Part shown: positions 25,360 through 32,768 of the stretch, one piece after another
Position numbering within the stretch: the stretch's first letter is position 1
How the letters are laid out: the number at the start of each line of letters is the position of its first letter
NCBI RefSeq assembly: GCF_041260665.1
Contig: NZ_JBGCCT010000014.1
Coordinates: 124,001 to 188,000 of the forward strand
Source of the DNA: Catenulispora sp. GP43
GTDB lineage: Bacteria; Actinomycetota; Actinomycetes; Streptomycetales; Catenulisporaceae
Reading direction: 5' to 3'
Length of the DNA: 64,000 bases
Program-made: the position numbers and the translations under genes
Notes under the pieces: model-generated
What the model was told of the DNA's origin: nothing
The model's database searches: none
The model's input: only the letters and a program-made list of their open reading frames with translations

Positions 25360-28300
25360 TTACTGAGCCCTGCCGTTCACCGCCGCCGTCACCTGGCCGG
25401 CCAGAACCGGGCTGATGACGGCGGTCCCGCCGAACAGGTCCACCGACGTCAGCTGCGGCCGGAGAGCGCTGAGCAGGTCCGCCGTCTCCTGGGGCAGCGT
25501 GGACGGCACCAGCACCAGCTCGCCCCCGGTGGCCGCGGTCAGCGCGCCGCCGGTCAGGGCGTCGGGGAAGCCGGTGCCGGTGGCGACGCCGAGCTGGTGG
25601 ACGGCTCCGGCGGCCATGGCGGCCTGCACCACCTTGATGTCGGTGTCGTACCGGGTGCTGCCCGCCAGCGGCTTCACGTAGCCGGGCAGGCCGGCCGCCG
25701 CCGTCACGGCCTGGCCGCCGATCGCCCACGCCGCGGGTGCGGCCTGGGAGGACTGGGCGACCCGGCTCGCGATGAACGCCCGCACGTCCGGTGCCAGGGT
25801 CTTGCCGTCGGTCAGGATCACGGCGGCCGGTCCGCTCGCGGTCGCGGCGGCGCCGGTGGCGAACGGGCCGGCGGCGAGGGCGTCGGCGTAGTCCTGTCCG
25901 GTGGCCAGGACCACGTGCTGAGGGCTGCCGAGGCCACGCTCGGCGATGTCCAGGGCGGTGTGGTCGCGGTCGGCGCCGGCGAAGCGGTTCACGCTGTAGC
26001 CGAGGCGGGTCAGCTGGCTGACGATGGCGGGGGAGATCGCCTGGGCGCCGCCGAGGACGTCGATCTGGCCGCCGTTCGTCCCGAGAACCCGCTTGATCTC
26101 GGTGAGGGTCGCGGGCGTCAGCGCGGCCGGGTCGGTGAGCAGCAGCGGGCCGCCGGCCTTGGCGGCCAGCGGCACGCCGGCCAGCGCGTCGGCGAACTGG
26201 TCGCCGCGGGCGAGCACGACGACGTTCGCCTTCTGCCGGCCGGAGGAGTCGCCGCCGGCGTTGGCCCAGTGCGACTGCGAAACGGCGACGCCGGTGAGGA
26301 ACCGGTTGTCGCCGGACAGCCGGGCGACCGTGGGATTGCCGCCGGCGGCCGGGGGATTGCCCGGGTTGCCGCCGGGGCTGCCGGAAGCGACCCCGTTGCC
26401 GCTCATCTGGACGTACATCGCCCCCTGGCCGTCGGCCGGGGTGATCTCGTACTGGGCCTGTTGCGGGCCGGCCGCGGTCGGAGTGAAGGTCATGTCCACG
26501 TGGATGCTCTGACCCGGTCCGAGGACCTGGCCCTCCGAGATCGGCAGCGCGGTGGTGAACACGCCGGTCGGCGCCTTCGCCTTCGAGATGGTCAGCGGGG
26601 CCGTTCCGGTGTTGGTCGCGTCGAAGCCCACGGTCGCCGTGGCGCCGACGGCGACGTTGCCGAAGTTCAGTGAGGAGGGCGAGATCTGCAGGTTCCCGAA
26701 GCCCGACACCGCCCCACCGGTGAGCGGGACGTTCAGGGTGCCGCTGGTCGACACGACGGTCAGCCGGTCGTTGAACGAGCCGGCGGCGGTCGGGGCGAAG
26801 GTGATCGTCGCCGAGACCGACTTGCCGACGCCGATGATCGTGCCCTGCGACAGCCCCTGGACCGTGAACGGGGCGCCCGGCAGCGTGACGCTCTGGATCG
26901 TCTCGTCCACGGAGCCCGTGTTCCAGATCCGGACCGCCATCGTCTGCTGCGTCCCGGTCGGCTGGTCGTTCTGGAACTGCACCGGGCTCGGCGAGGCCCC
27001 GAGCCCGTTCGTCAGGCCGGTGCCGTTCAGGGCCACGCCGACGCTGCCGGCGCTGGTCGCGACCGTCATGATCCCGTTCGCCGCGCCGGCGGCGGTCGGG
27101 GTGAAGGTGACGTTGAGCGTGAGGTGGTCGCCGGTGTTCAGCGAGACCGGCGATGCCAGCGGCGTGGTGTCGACGGTGTACGGCGAGTCGTTGACGGTCG
27201 CGCCGGTCACCGTGACCGGCTTCGTCGCGGTCAGCGTCACCTGCTTCTGGGCGCCAGACCCCACCTCGACCGGTCCGAACGCCGCCGAGGACGAGGTCAA
27301 CGGCGTCGTCGCGGGCTTGCCGAAGCCGATGACCTTCCCCACCAGGTCGGTCTGGCGGGTGCCGACGTAGACGCGGTTGGAGTCGGTGGCCACGACCGAG
27401 TACTTGGCCGCGCGGCCGATCGGTGCCGAGAACAGCTTGTCCAGGGTGCCGTGGGCGTCGGGGACCGCGGAGTACGCGTTCAGAGTCGCGTTCTCACCGG
27501 TCACGCCGCTGCCCCACGAGCCGCTCGGGCAGTCCACCACCCAGACGACGGCGCTGCCGGAGGTCGCGCCGTTCGAGGTGACGATCGGCGATCCGCTGGT
27601 GAAACCGAAGGAGTCGGTGCTGGTCCCGGCCTGGGTCAGGGTGGGCTCGCCGTCCGCGGTCGCGCCGGCTTGGAGCGCGACCAGCGGCTGCTGGTTGCCG
27701 ACCTGGTAGACGTAGCCGCCGTCGCCGCCCCACACCGCCGGGTGCCCCCACAGGCCGCCGGGGAGCGGGCCGATGGTCTGCACGGCGGCGTCCGTGCCGT
27801 TGGGGCCCTGTCCCATGCCGCCGAGGTTGTCGCGGTTGAGCAGGAAGATCCGGCCGTCCTTGCCTTCCTGGAAGAGCACGTGGGGCACCTTGGTGGTGCC
27901 GAAGCTGTCCGGTAGCGCGGACGGACCGCCGGAACCGAAGTCGGTGTCGTTCAGATCCAGCGTGGAGTTGTTGGACGGGCTGAAGAAGTCCACCGCCGAC
28001 AGCGACCGGTCCGAGCCCACCTGGAGCCGGACCACCGACTCGGCCAAGTGGCCGCCCGGGCTGGTGCCGGGACCGGCCTTCGGGCTGACTCCGTTGCCGG
28101 TGGCCAGGATGATGCGTCCGTCGCCGTCGGAGACCAGGCCGCCGCCGGACTGCCAGATGCCGGCGCCGCTCCCGGCGTCGTTGGTCTCCGAGGTCCACAT
28201 CGCGGTCTGATGCCCGGAGGTGGCGTCGACGCCGACGACGTACCCGTGCCACGGCGTGAAGTCGCAGTGCGCGCCGAACGCGGCGTAGACCACGCCGTCC

Positions 28301-28929
28301 ATGAGCAGCAGCCCGGGGCGCTGCATCTCGTGGAACGCGTCGAACGGCGTCGAGGGGTCGTTGCTCGGCGAGCCCTTGATGGTGACCGGCCACCCCGACC
28401 GCTCGGCACCGGTGCCGGGGTCGATCGCGTGCATCAGCCAACTCGCCTGGGTCGGGTCGTTGTCGGCGTAGGTCTTGGAAGTGAAGTAGACGGTGTTGCT
28501 GGCCGGATCGAAGACCGGCGTGGCGGTGACGCCGATCGTGGGCCCGAGGTCCCCGCAGCCGGTCGGCGGGTCGATCGACGAGGCCGGCCAGGCCGGGCCG
28601 AGGTCCGAGCGCGTCCACTGGATCGCGCCGGTCTGCGGATTCAGGCCGTAGACCTTGTTGTTCTCGGTCGCGACGACGAGCGTGCCGCCGGCCACCAGGG
28701 GCTGGGCGAAGACCTGGCCGTCGACCGTGGTCGAGAAGATCTGGCCGAAGCTGGGGTCTGAGACGTCGGCCGGGCTCAGGCCGGGCTCGTGCTGGTCCCA
28801 GCCGGTCCGCGCGTTGTCGACGGACACGGTGGTGTCGTCGGCCTTGGCCGCCTCGGGCTGGGCTATACCGGCGGCGACGACGGCCGCGGTGACGCCCAGC
28901 GCGGCTATGCGGGATCGGTGTGTCGGCAT
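25360..28929 (-). CDS. Large secreted PQQ-propeller / choice-of-anchor / CWB2 protein
   Basis: This 1189-residue exported protein has three parts after a signal peptide (MPTHRSRIAALGVTAAVVAA, cleavage near AAKA). Residues ~35-560 form a PQQ-dehydrogenase-like beta-propeller with repeated blades such as AGGTLVVATENNKVYGLNPQ and SAVVWVVDCPSGSWG. Residues ~570-880 hold three Ig-like ASPM-SPD-2-Hydin type domains, each with VTFTPTAAG or TFTPTAAG. Residues ~900-1189 are three cell-wall-binding-repeat-2 units (VARLSGDNRFLTGVAVSQ, ANVVVLARGDQFADALAG and NRFAGADRDHTALDIAERGL). CWB2 anchors clostridial S-layer proteins to wall polymers, so this is probably a wall-bound binding or scaffold protein. Catalytic PQQ residues were not confirmed. 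It is divergent from the small repeat peptide gene. Confidence 0.82.
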   Translation of the reverse strand: MPTHRSRIAALGVTAAVVAAGIAQPEAAKADDTTVSVDNARTGWDQHEPGLSPADVSDPSFGQIFSTTVDGQVFAQPLVAGGTLVVATENNKVYGLNPQTGAIQWTRSDLGPAWPASSIDPPTGCGDLGPTIGVTATPVFDPASNTVYFTSKTYADNDPTQASWLMHAIDPGTGAERSGWPVTIKGSPSNDPSTPFDAFHEMQRPGLLLMDGVVYAAFGAHCDFTPWHGYVVGVDATSGHQTAMWTSETNDAGSGAGIWQSGGGLVSDGDGRIILATGNGVSPKAGPGTSPGGHLAESVVRLQVGSDRSLSAVDFFSPSNNSTLDLNDTDFGSGGPSALPDSFGTTKVPHVLFQEGKDGRIFLLNRDNLGGMGQGPNGTDAAVQTIGPLPGGLWGHPAVWGGDGGYVYQVGNQQPLVALQAGATADGEPTLTQAGTSTDSFGFTSGSPIVTSNGATSGSAVVWVVDCPSGSWGSGVTGENATLNAYSAVPDAHGTLDKLFSAPIGRAAKYSVVATDSNRVYVGTRQTDLVGKVIGFGKPATTPLTSSSAAFGPVEVGSGAQKQVTLTATKPVTVTGATVNDSPYTVDTTPLASPVSLNTGDHLTLNVTFTPTAAGAANGIMTVATSAGSVGVALNGTGLTNGLGASPSPVQFQNDQPTGTQQTMAVRIWNTGSVDETIQSVTLPGAPFTVQGLSQGTIIGVGKSVSATITFAPTAAGSFNDRLTVVSTSGTLNVPLTGGAVSGFGNLQISPSSLNFGNVAVGATATVGFDATNTGTAPLTISKAKAPTGVFTTALPISEGQVLGPGQSIHVDMTFTPTAAGPQQAQYEITPADGQGAMYVQMSGNGVASGSPGGNPGNPPAAGGNPTVARLSGDNRFLTGVAVSQSHWANAGGDSSGRQKANVVVLARGDQFADALAGVPLAAKAGGPLLLTDPAALTPATLTEIKRVLGTNGGQIDVLGGAQAISPAIVSQLTRLGYSVNRFAGADRDHTALDIAERGLGSPQHVVLATGQDYADALAAGPFATGAAATASGPAAVILTDGKTLAPDVRAFIASRVAQSSQAAPAAWAIGGQAVTAAAGLPGYVKPLAGSTRYDTDIKVVQAAMAAGAVHQLGVATGTGFPDALTGGALTAATGGELVLVPSTLPQETADLLSALRPQLTSVDLFGGTAVISPVLAGQVTAAVNGRAQ

Positions 28930-29163
28930 GGCTGTCCCTCTCCTGGAACACGCCGACTGACCGGCGGTGACGTTGAAAATGTTCCCAAGTCTTATAGGGC
29001 GCGGGGGAGTTGAGTCAACACAGGTGAATCCTCCCGGGGATCTGGCGGCGCGGTCCGTCTTCGCGATGCGCCGAATCGGTCCGCGCGGCGCTGACAGAAC
29101 TCTGATATTGGAGCTGGGCTATCGTCGAGGTGATGACCACCTGAACCCGTATAGGAGACCGGC

Positions 29164-29382
29164 ATGAGATCTGTCTTCAAGCGGTTCGGCGGGATGGCTG
29201 CCGCCACGGGCATCGCGGTCATGATGACCGCCGCGCCCTCGCACGCAGCCGTCGCCGCCGGGACCGTCGCGCCGAACGCCAGCATGGTGGAGTACGCCCT
29301 CGGGATCTCGCCGAACGCCACGGCGATCGAGTACGGCCTCGCGGTGTCTCCGGATGCCACCGCGATCGAGTACGGCCTCTGA
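29164..29382 (+). CDS. Small secreted peptide with three 13-residue tandem repeats
   Basis: The ORF encodes 72 residues, with AGGAG 7 nt before ATG 29164. A clear signal peptide (MRSVFKRFGGMAAATGIAVM) ends at SHA. The mature ~43 residues are almost wholly three imperfect repeats of 13 residues: PNASMVEYALGIS, PNATAIEYGLAVS and PDATAIEYGL at the very C-terminus. The core [VI]EY[AG]L occurs in each, without Cys. A perfect 16-bp hairpin 32 nt after the stop closes a monocistronic unit. Such C-terminal tandem cores are known from multi-core peptide precursors and from small adhesive or signalling peptides. No maturation enzyme is adjacent. I do not recognise the family. Confidence 0.75.
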   Translation: MRSVFKRFGGMAAATGIAVMMTAAPSHAAVAAGTVAPNASMVEYALGISPNATAIEYGLAVSPDATAIEYGL

Positions 29383-29414
29383 TCCGCCTCCGAGTGCCTG
29401 CACCTTCGAGACGA

Positions 29415-29450
29415 CCGGTGGCCCGGACCTGATCAGGTCCGGGCCACCGG
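29415..29450. terminator. Perfect 16-bp hairpin terminator, bidirectional
   Basis: Arms 29415-29430 and 29435-29450 are fully complementary around a GATC loop. The site lies between the small repeat peptide gene and the convergent GH30 gene and can serve both strands. No long T-run follows, as is usual for GC-rich actinobacterial terminators. Confidence 0.8.
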
Positions 29451-29466
29451 CGTGTCGAGCGCCCGC

Positions 29467-29493
29467 TCAGGACATCAGGACATCAGGACATCA
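29467..29493 (-). repeat. 8-bp tandem repeat carrying stop codons in all three frames
   Basis: TCAGGACA occurs three times, followed by TCA. On the minus strand this gives TGA at offsets 0, 8, 16 and 24. The GH30 stop codon is thus followed by stops in the other two frames. Confidence 0.8.
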
Positions 29494-31440
29494 AGCCACC
29501 GGCACCAACGTGAACTCCTGCGCGGTATCCCCCGCTGTACACGTCCACTGCTGTAGCCGCGTCCCGTTCGTCGTACCGCGGTTCGTCACGTCCAGGCACT
29601 CCGTGCCGCTGTTCCGCGCCGTGAACGTGTACGCGCTCCCCACCTGCGTCGGCAACCACTGCTGGTTCGTCCCGCCGCCCGCAGTCCAGAGCTGGATCGG
29701 CGTGCCGTCGCCGGTAGCGCCCTGACCGCCGGTCACGTCCCACGCCTCGCTCGGGGCGTTGCGGTTCACCACCTGGTAGTAACCGTTACTCGTGGCGCGG
29801 AACTGCCATTCCTGGTTGGCCTGGCCGCCGCCGCTGCCGCAGACCCACTGCTGCACCGCCGTGCCGTCCGTGGTGCCCCAGCCGGCGGCGTCGGCGCACA
29901 GGCCGCTGTTGGTGTTCACCACCTCGTACCACTTCGTCGGGTCGATGCCGCCGGTCCCGCCCCCGCCGCCGGAGGTCAGTTGGGGCCAGGTGAAGGTCGC
30001 AACGGCTCGGGCCGGAAGGGTGTAGGTGAAGGACTGGCCGTTCTCCGCGACGTTGAAGGTGTGGGCGTTGGCCGTGTCCGCGTTGAGGACGACCAGGGCG
30101 TTGGAGCCGTCGGGGTTGCGGAAGGCGACGTCCTCGATGTTGCCCGAGCCGAAGGTGTTCGAGTCGATGCGGACCGCGCCGGGCTTCACGAACTTGCTGG
30201 CCTGGCCGAGGACGTAGTACTCCGCGTTGTACGTCGCGGTGCCGGCGTTGTTGTCGACGGTCACCGCCGCGGTGCAGGTGGTGCAGTTCATGCTCGGGCC
30301 GCCGCCCGGGTTCAGGGCGACGTTCCAGGTCGCGACGGTCTTGGCCCAGTTGCGGGTGGCGCCGATGATCAGGTTCTCGGTCTGCCAGTCCAGGCTGTCG
30401 GCGAAGGTGTTGGCGGGGTTCGAGGACTGCGAGCCCGAGCATTCGGTGAAGTACGTGTCCTTGCCCGGGTAGGCGTTGTGGACCGTGCTCTGGGCGCTGG
30501 GGTCGCCGGAGTAGCAGTGCCACGCCGTGCCGGCCGTGTACTGGGATGCCGTGGAGTCGCCGAGGATCGTCTCGGGGAACGAGGGGTCGTTCCAGTTGTG
30601 GTCGTAGCCGATGATCTTCGTCGCCACACCGGACGAGGCCAGTGCCGGCCCGAGGTCGCCGCCGATCAGGCTGGTCTCCTGGGACGCCGTCAGCGTCGAG
30701 CCGGGGTAGTTCGAGGGCGAGTACTCCGGCTCGTTCTGCGGCGTCAGCAAGGCGACCGGGACGCCGGCGGCCTGGTAGGCCTGGGCGAACTTGACCAGGT
30801 AGTTCGCGTAGGTCTGGTAGTCGGAGGCGTTCAGCGAGCCGCCGACCATCGACCCGCTGGACTTCATCCAGCCCGGCGGGCTCCAGGGCGTGCCCATGAC
30901 GGTCAGCGCGGGATTGAGCTGCAGCGCCTGCTTGAGGACCGGGATGATGTAGGCGTTGTCGTGGCTGATCGAGAAGTGCGCCAGCGACGGGTCGGCCTGG
31001 CCCGCGGGCATGTCGTCGTAGCTGTACTGCGACAACGAGAAGTCGGACGCGCCGATCGGCTGCCGCAGGAAGCTCAGCCCGATGCCCTGGGTGGGATCGA
31101 ACAGCTTCGTCATGATCGACGAGCGCTGCGGCGAGTTCGCGACCAGCCACGCCGACGAGTCGGTGAACGACGCGCCGAAGCCGGTCATGCTCTGGTAGGC
31201 GGTCCCGGGGTTGACCGTGATCGTCTGGCTTGCCGAGCCGGCGCCGCTGGCGAACGTCGTGCCTGCCTGCGGACTGAGCAGTTGGCTCCGGTCCGCGGTG
31301 GTCTCCCACACCGACACCGCCGTCGCGGCCGTCGCCGCTGCCGCCGCATGCGGCGCGACAAGGCTTCCGGCCGCCCCGGCGACGAGGGCGAGTGCTCCCA
31401 AGGAAGCCGCAAGGGGTCTGCTGTGCCTGCTGCCGAACAT
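29491..31440 (-). CDS. Secreted GH30 glycosidase with C-terminal ricin-type lectin domain
   Basis: ATG 31440 has AGGAGG 11 nt upstream and begins an export signal (LAASLGALALVAGAAGSLVA). The frame extends to 31476 without better support. The (beta/alpha)8 domain has the GH30 opening YQSMTGFGASFTDSSAWL, RQPIGASDFS, GTPWSPPGWMKSSG, acid/base Glu in TPQNEPEYS and nucleophile Glu in YFTECSGSQ. A beta-side domain ends in TYTLPARAVATFTW. A GGGGGTGG linker joins a ricin-B trefoil (about residues 515-649) with QxW repeats (QQW, QEW, QQW). The enzyme is probably a beta-1,6-glucanase or glucosylceramidase-type exoenzyme acting on fungal or plant glycans. It shares this fold with the second GH30 at 32769, and a LacI repressor gene lies between them. 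Confidence 0.9.
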   Translation of the reverse strand: MFGSRHSRPLAASLGALALVAGAAGSLVAPHAAAAATAATAVSVWETTADRSQLLSPQAGTTFASGAGSASQTITVNPGTAYQSMTGFGASFTDSSAWLVANSPQRSSIMTKLFDPTQGIGLSFLRQPIGASDFSLSQYSYDDMPAGQADPSLAHFSISHDNAYIIPVLKQALQLNPALTVMGTPWSPPGWMKSSGSMVGGSLNASDYQTYANYLVKFAQAYQAAGVPVALLTPQNEPEYSPSNYPGSTLTASQETSLIGGDLGPALASSGVATKIIGYDHNWNDPSFPETILGDSTASQYTAGTAWHCYSGDPSAQSTVHNAYPGKDTYFTECSGSQSSNPANTFADSLDWQTENLIIGATRNWAKTVATWNVALNPGGGPSMNCTTCTAAVTVDNNAGTATYNAEYYVLGQASKFVKPGAVRIDSNTFGSGNIEDVAFRNPDGSNALVVLNADTANAHTFNVAENGQSFTYTLPARAVATFTWPQLTSGGGGGTGGIDPTKWYEVVNTNSGLCADAAGWGTTDGTAVQQWVCGSGGGQANQEWQFRATSNGYYQVVNRNAPSEAWDVTGGQGATGDGTPIQLWTAGGGTNQQWLPTQVGSAYTFTARNSGTECLDVTNRGTTNGTRLQQWTCTAGDTAQEFTLVPVA

Positions 31441-31468
31441 CTCCGCGTGATCCTCCTTCACCCCGTGC

Positions 31469-31494
31469 TGTAACAAATGAAACAGCTATGTAAC
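31469..31494 (-). promoter_or_regulatory. Three GTTWCA boxes upstream of the ricin-GH30 gene
   Basis: On the minus strand the boxes are GTTACA (31494-31489), GTTTCA (31483-31478) and GTTACA (31474-31469), starting 11 and 9 bp apart, about one helical turn. They lie 29-54 bp upstream of the start codon. The same array precedes the other GH30 gene. Confidence 0.6.
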
Positions 31495-31580
31495 GGCCGT
31501 TGGCATGGAGGAAAGCAGTGACGTGACACGCTGTCAATGGTCGGAGCGAGTTCCGCAACAAGCTCGGTCACGGCGGCTGG

Positions 31581-31598
31581 TGAAACAGAAGCGTTACA
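31581..31598. promoter_or_regulatory. Inverted pair TGAAAC-N6-GTTACA at the 3' end of the LacI gene
   Basis: Two GTTWCA half-sites face each other around 31590 and overlap the LacI stop codon, about 140 bp upstream of the ricin-GH30 start. This resembles a classic dimer operator. Confidence 0.5.
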
Positions 31599-32622
31599 TG
31601 GCGCGGCGCGGGCCGGTGGAACCGCGCACCACCAGTTCCGTGGCGAGCTCCACGTGCAGGGCGTCCACCGGCCGGCGGTCGATCAGCCGGATCAGCAGGC
31701 TGACGGCCATCCGTCCCATCTCCGCGAGCGGCTGGCGGACGGTGGTGAGCATCGGGCTGGCGGCCTGGGCCAGGTCGATGTCGTCGAACCCGGTGACGGA
31801 CAGATCGGTGGGCACCCGCAGGCCGCGGTCCGCCGCGGCGGCCATGGCCCCGATGGCCGTCTTGTCGTTGAAGCAGACCAGGGCGGTCGGGGCGGCGGGC
31901 AGGTCGAGCAGCTCGCCCGCGGCCTGGTGCCCCTGCCGGACTGTCGGCTCGACGGACCGGACCAGCTCCCGATCGGGCAGGATCCCGGCGTCGGCCAGCG
32001 CCGAGGTGTGCCCGGCCAGTCGGTCGCGGGCGGCCAGCCACTCCTCAGGCCCGGCGATGACGCCGATGCGCCGGTGGCCTTCGGCGAGCAGATGATGCGT
32101 GGCGCTGCGCGCGCCGGCCAGATGCGCGGCCGAGACCGCCGCGATGTCCCGGGGCACCTCGCCGCGCGGGTCGACGACCACGAACGGGAAGCCCTGCGCC
32201 CGCAGTGCGACCAGCTGCTCGTCGGGCTCGGGCGGCAGGATCATGATGGCGCCGGCGACCCCGCTGCGGCCGGCGAGTGTCGGCAGCACGGTCGCGGCCT
32301 GGGAGATCTCGCCCGCGTCGAGGATCAAAGTCCTGTCATGCGGCTCCAGGCTCTCGGCGATCGAGGAGACGATCAGCCCGAAGTAGTCGGTCAGCGTGTA
32401 GGGGCAGCGCAGGTAGACGGCCCCTTGCGCCTCGGGATCCGCCCCCGCGCCGGCCTGCGCGCCGAGCCGTTCGACCGTGCGCTGCACCAGATCCCGGGTC
32501 GCCGGGGCGACGTTCGCGTGGTCGTTGAGCACCCGGGACACGGTCGCGATCGACACCCCCGTGGCCGCGGCGATGTCCCGGACGGTCGCCTTCGCCCGCC
32601 GGGCCGGAGCCGCGTCAGCCAT
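31594..32622 (-). CDS. LacI-family transcriptional repressor of the GH30 locus
   Basis: The 342-residue protein has an N-terminal HTH (TVRDIAAATGVSIATVSRVL) with the hinge helix region near PATRDLVQRTVERLG. A periplasmic-binding-protein-like core follows (GLIVSSIAESLEPHDRTLIL, FVVVDPRGEVPRDIAAVSA, ALVCFNDKTAIGAMAAA, GFDDIDLAQAASPMLTTVRQ). ATG 32622 opens the frame right beside two GTTWCA boxes, suggesting autoregulation. It lies between two GH30 genes that have the same boxes in their promoters, so it most likely represses both until a glycan breakdown product binds. The inducer is unknown. The hinge segment is shortened or altered around LGAQAGAGADPEAQG relative to typical LacI proteins. Confidence 0.9.
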   Translation of the reverse strand: MADAAPARRAKATVRDIAAATGVSIATVSRVLNDHANVAPATRDLVQRTVERLGAQAGAGADPEAQGAVYLRCPYTLTDYFGLIVSSIAESLEPHDRTLILDAGEISQAATVLPTLAGRSGVAGAIMILPPEPDEQLVALRAQGFPFVVVDPRGEVPRDIAAVSAAHLAGARSATHHLLAEGHRRIGVIAGPEEWLAARDRLAGHTSALADAGILPDRELVRSVEPTVRQGHQAAGELLDLPAAPTALVCFNDKTAIGAMAAAADRGLRVPTDLSVTGFDDIDLAQAASPMLTTVRQPLAEMGRMAVSLLIRLIDRRPVDALHVELATELVVRGSTGPRRAM

Positions 32623-32624
32623 GC

Positions 32625-32640
32625 GTTACATCCCGTTTCA
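32625..32640. promoter_or_regulatory. Two GTTWCA boxes adjoining the LacI start codon
   Basis: GTTACA (32625-32630) and GTTTCA (32635-32640) are 10 bp apart and directly abut the repressor start. Binding there would block its own transcription or translation start. Confidence 0.5.
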
Positions 32641-32720
32641 CTCGCGCAGCATATCCATGTCCCGCAGCGTGTCGGCATCCCTTGACAGGGCAGGGGAAGC
32701 GTTGGTTTCCTCAGAGCGAT

Positions 32721-32747
32721 GTTTCACCACTGTTACATGTTGTTACA
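32721..32747 (+). promoter_or_regulatory. Three GTTWCA boxes upstream of the F5/8-GH30 gene
   Basis: GTTTCA (32721), GTTACA (32732) and GTTACA (32742) start 11 and 10 bp apart, ending 21 bp before ATG 32769. The order and spacing closely match the array before the other GH30 gene. Confidence 0.6.
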
Positions 32748-32768
32748 TCCTCGAGAGGGGACAGCCGT

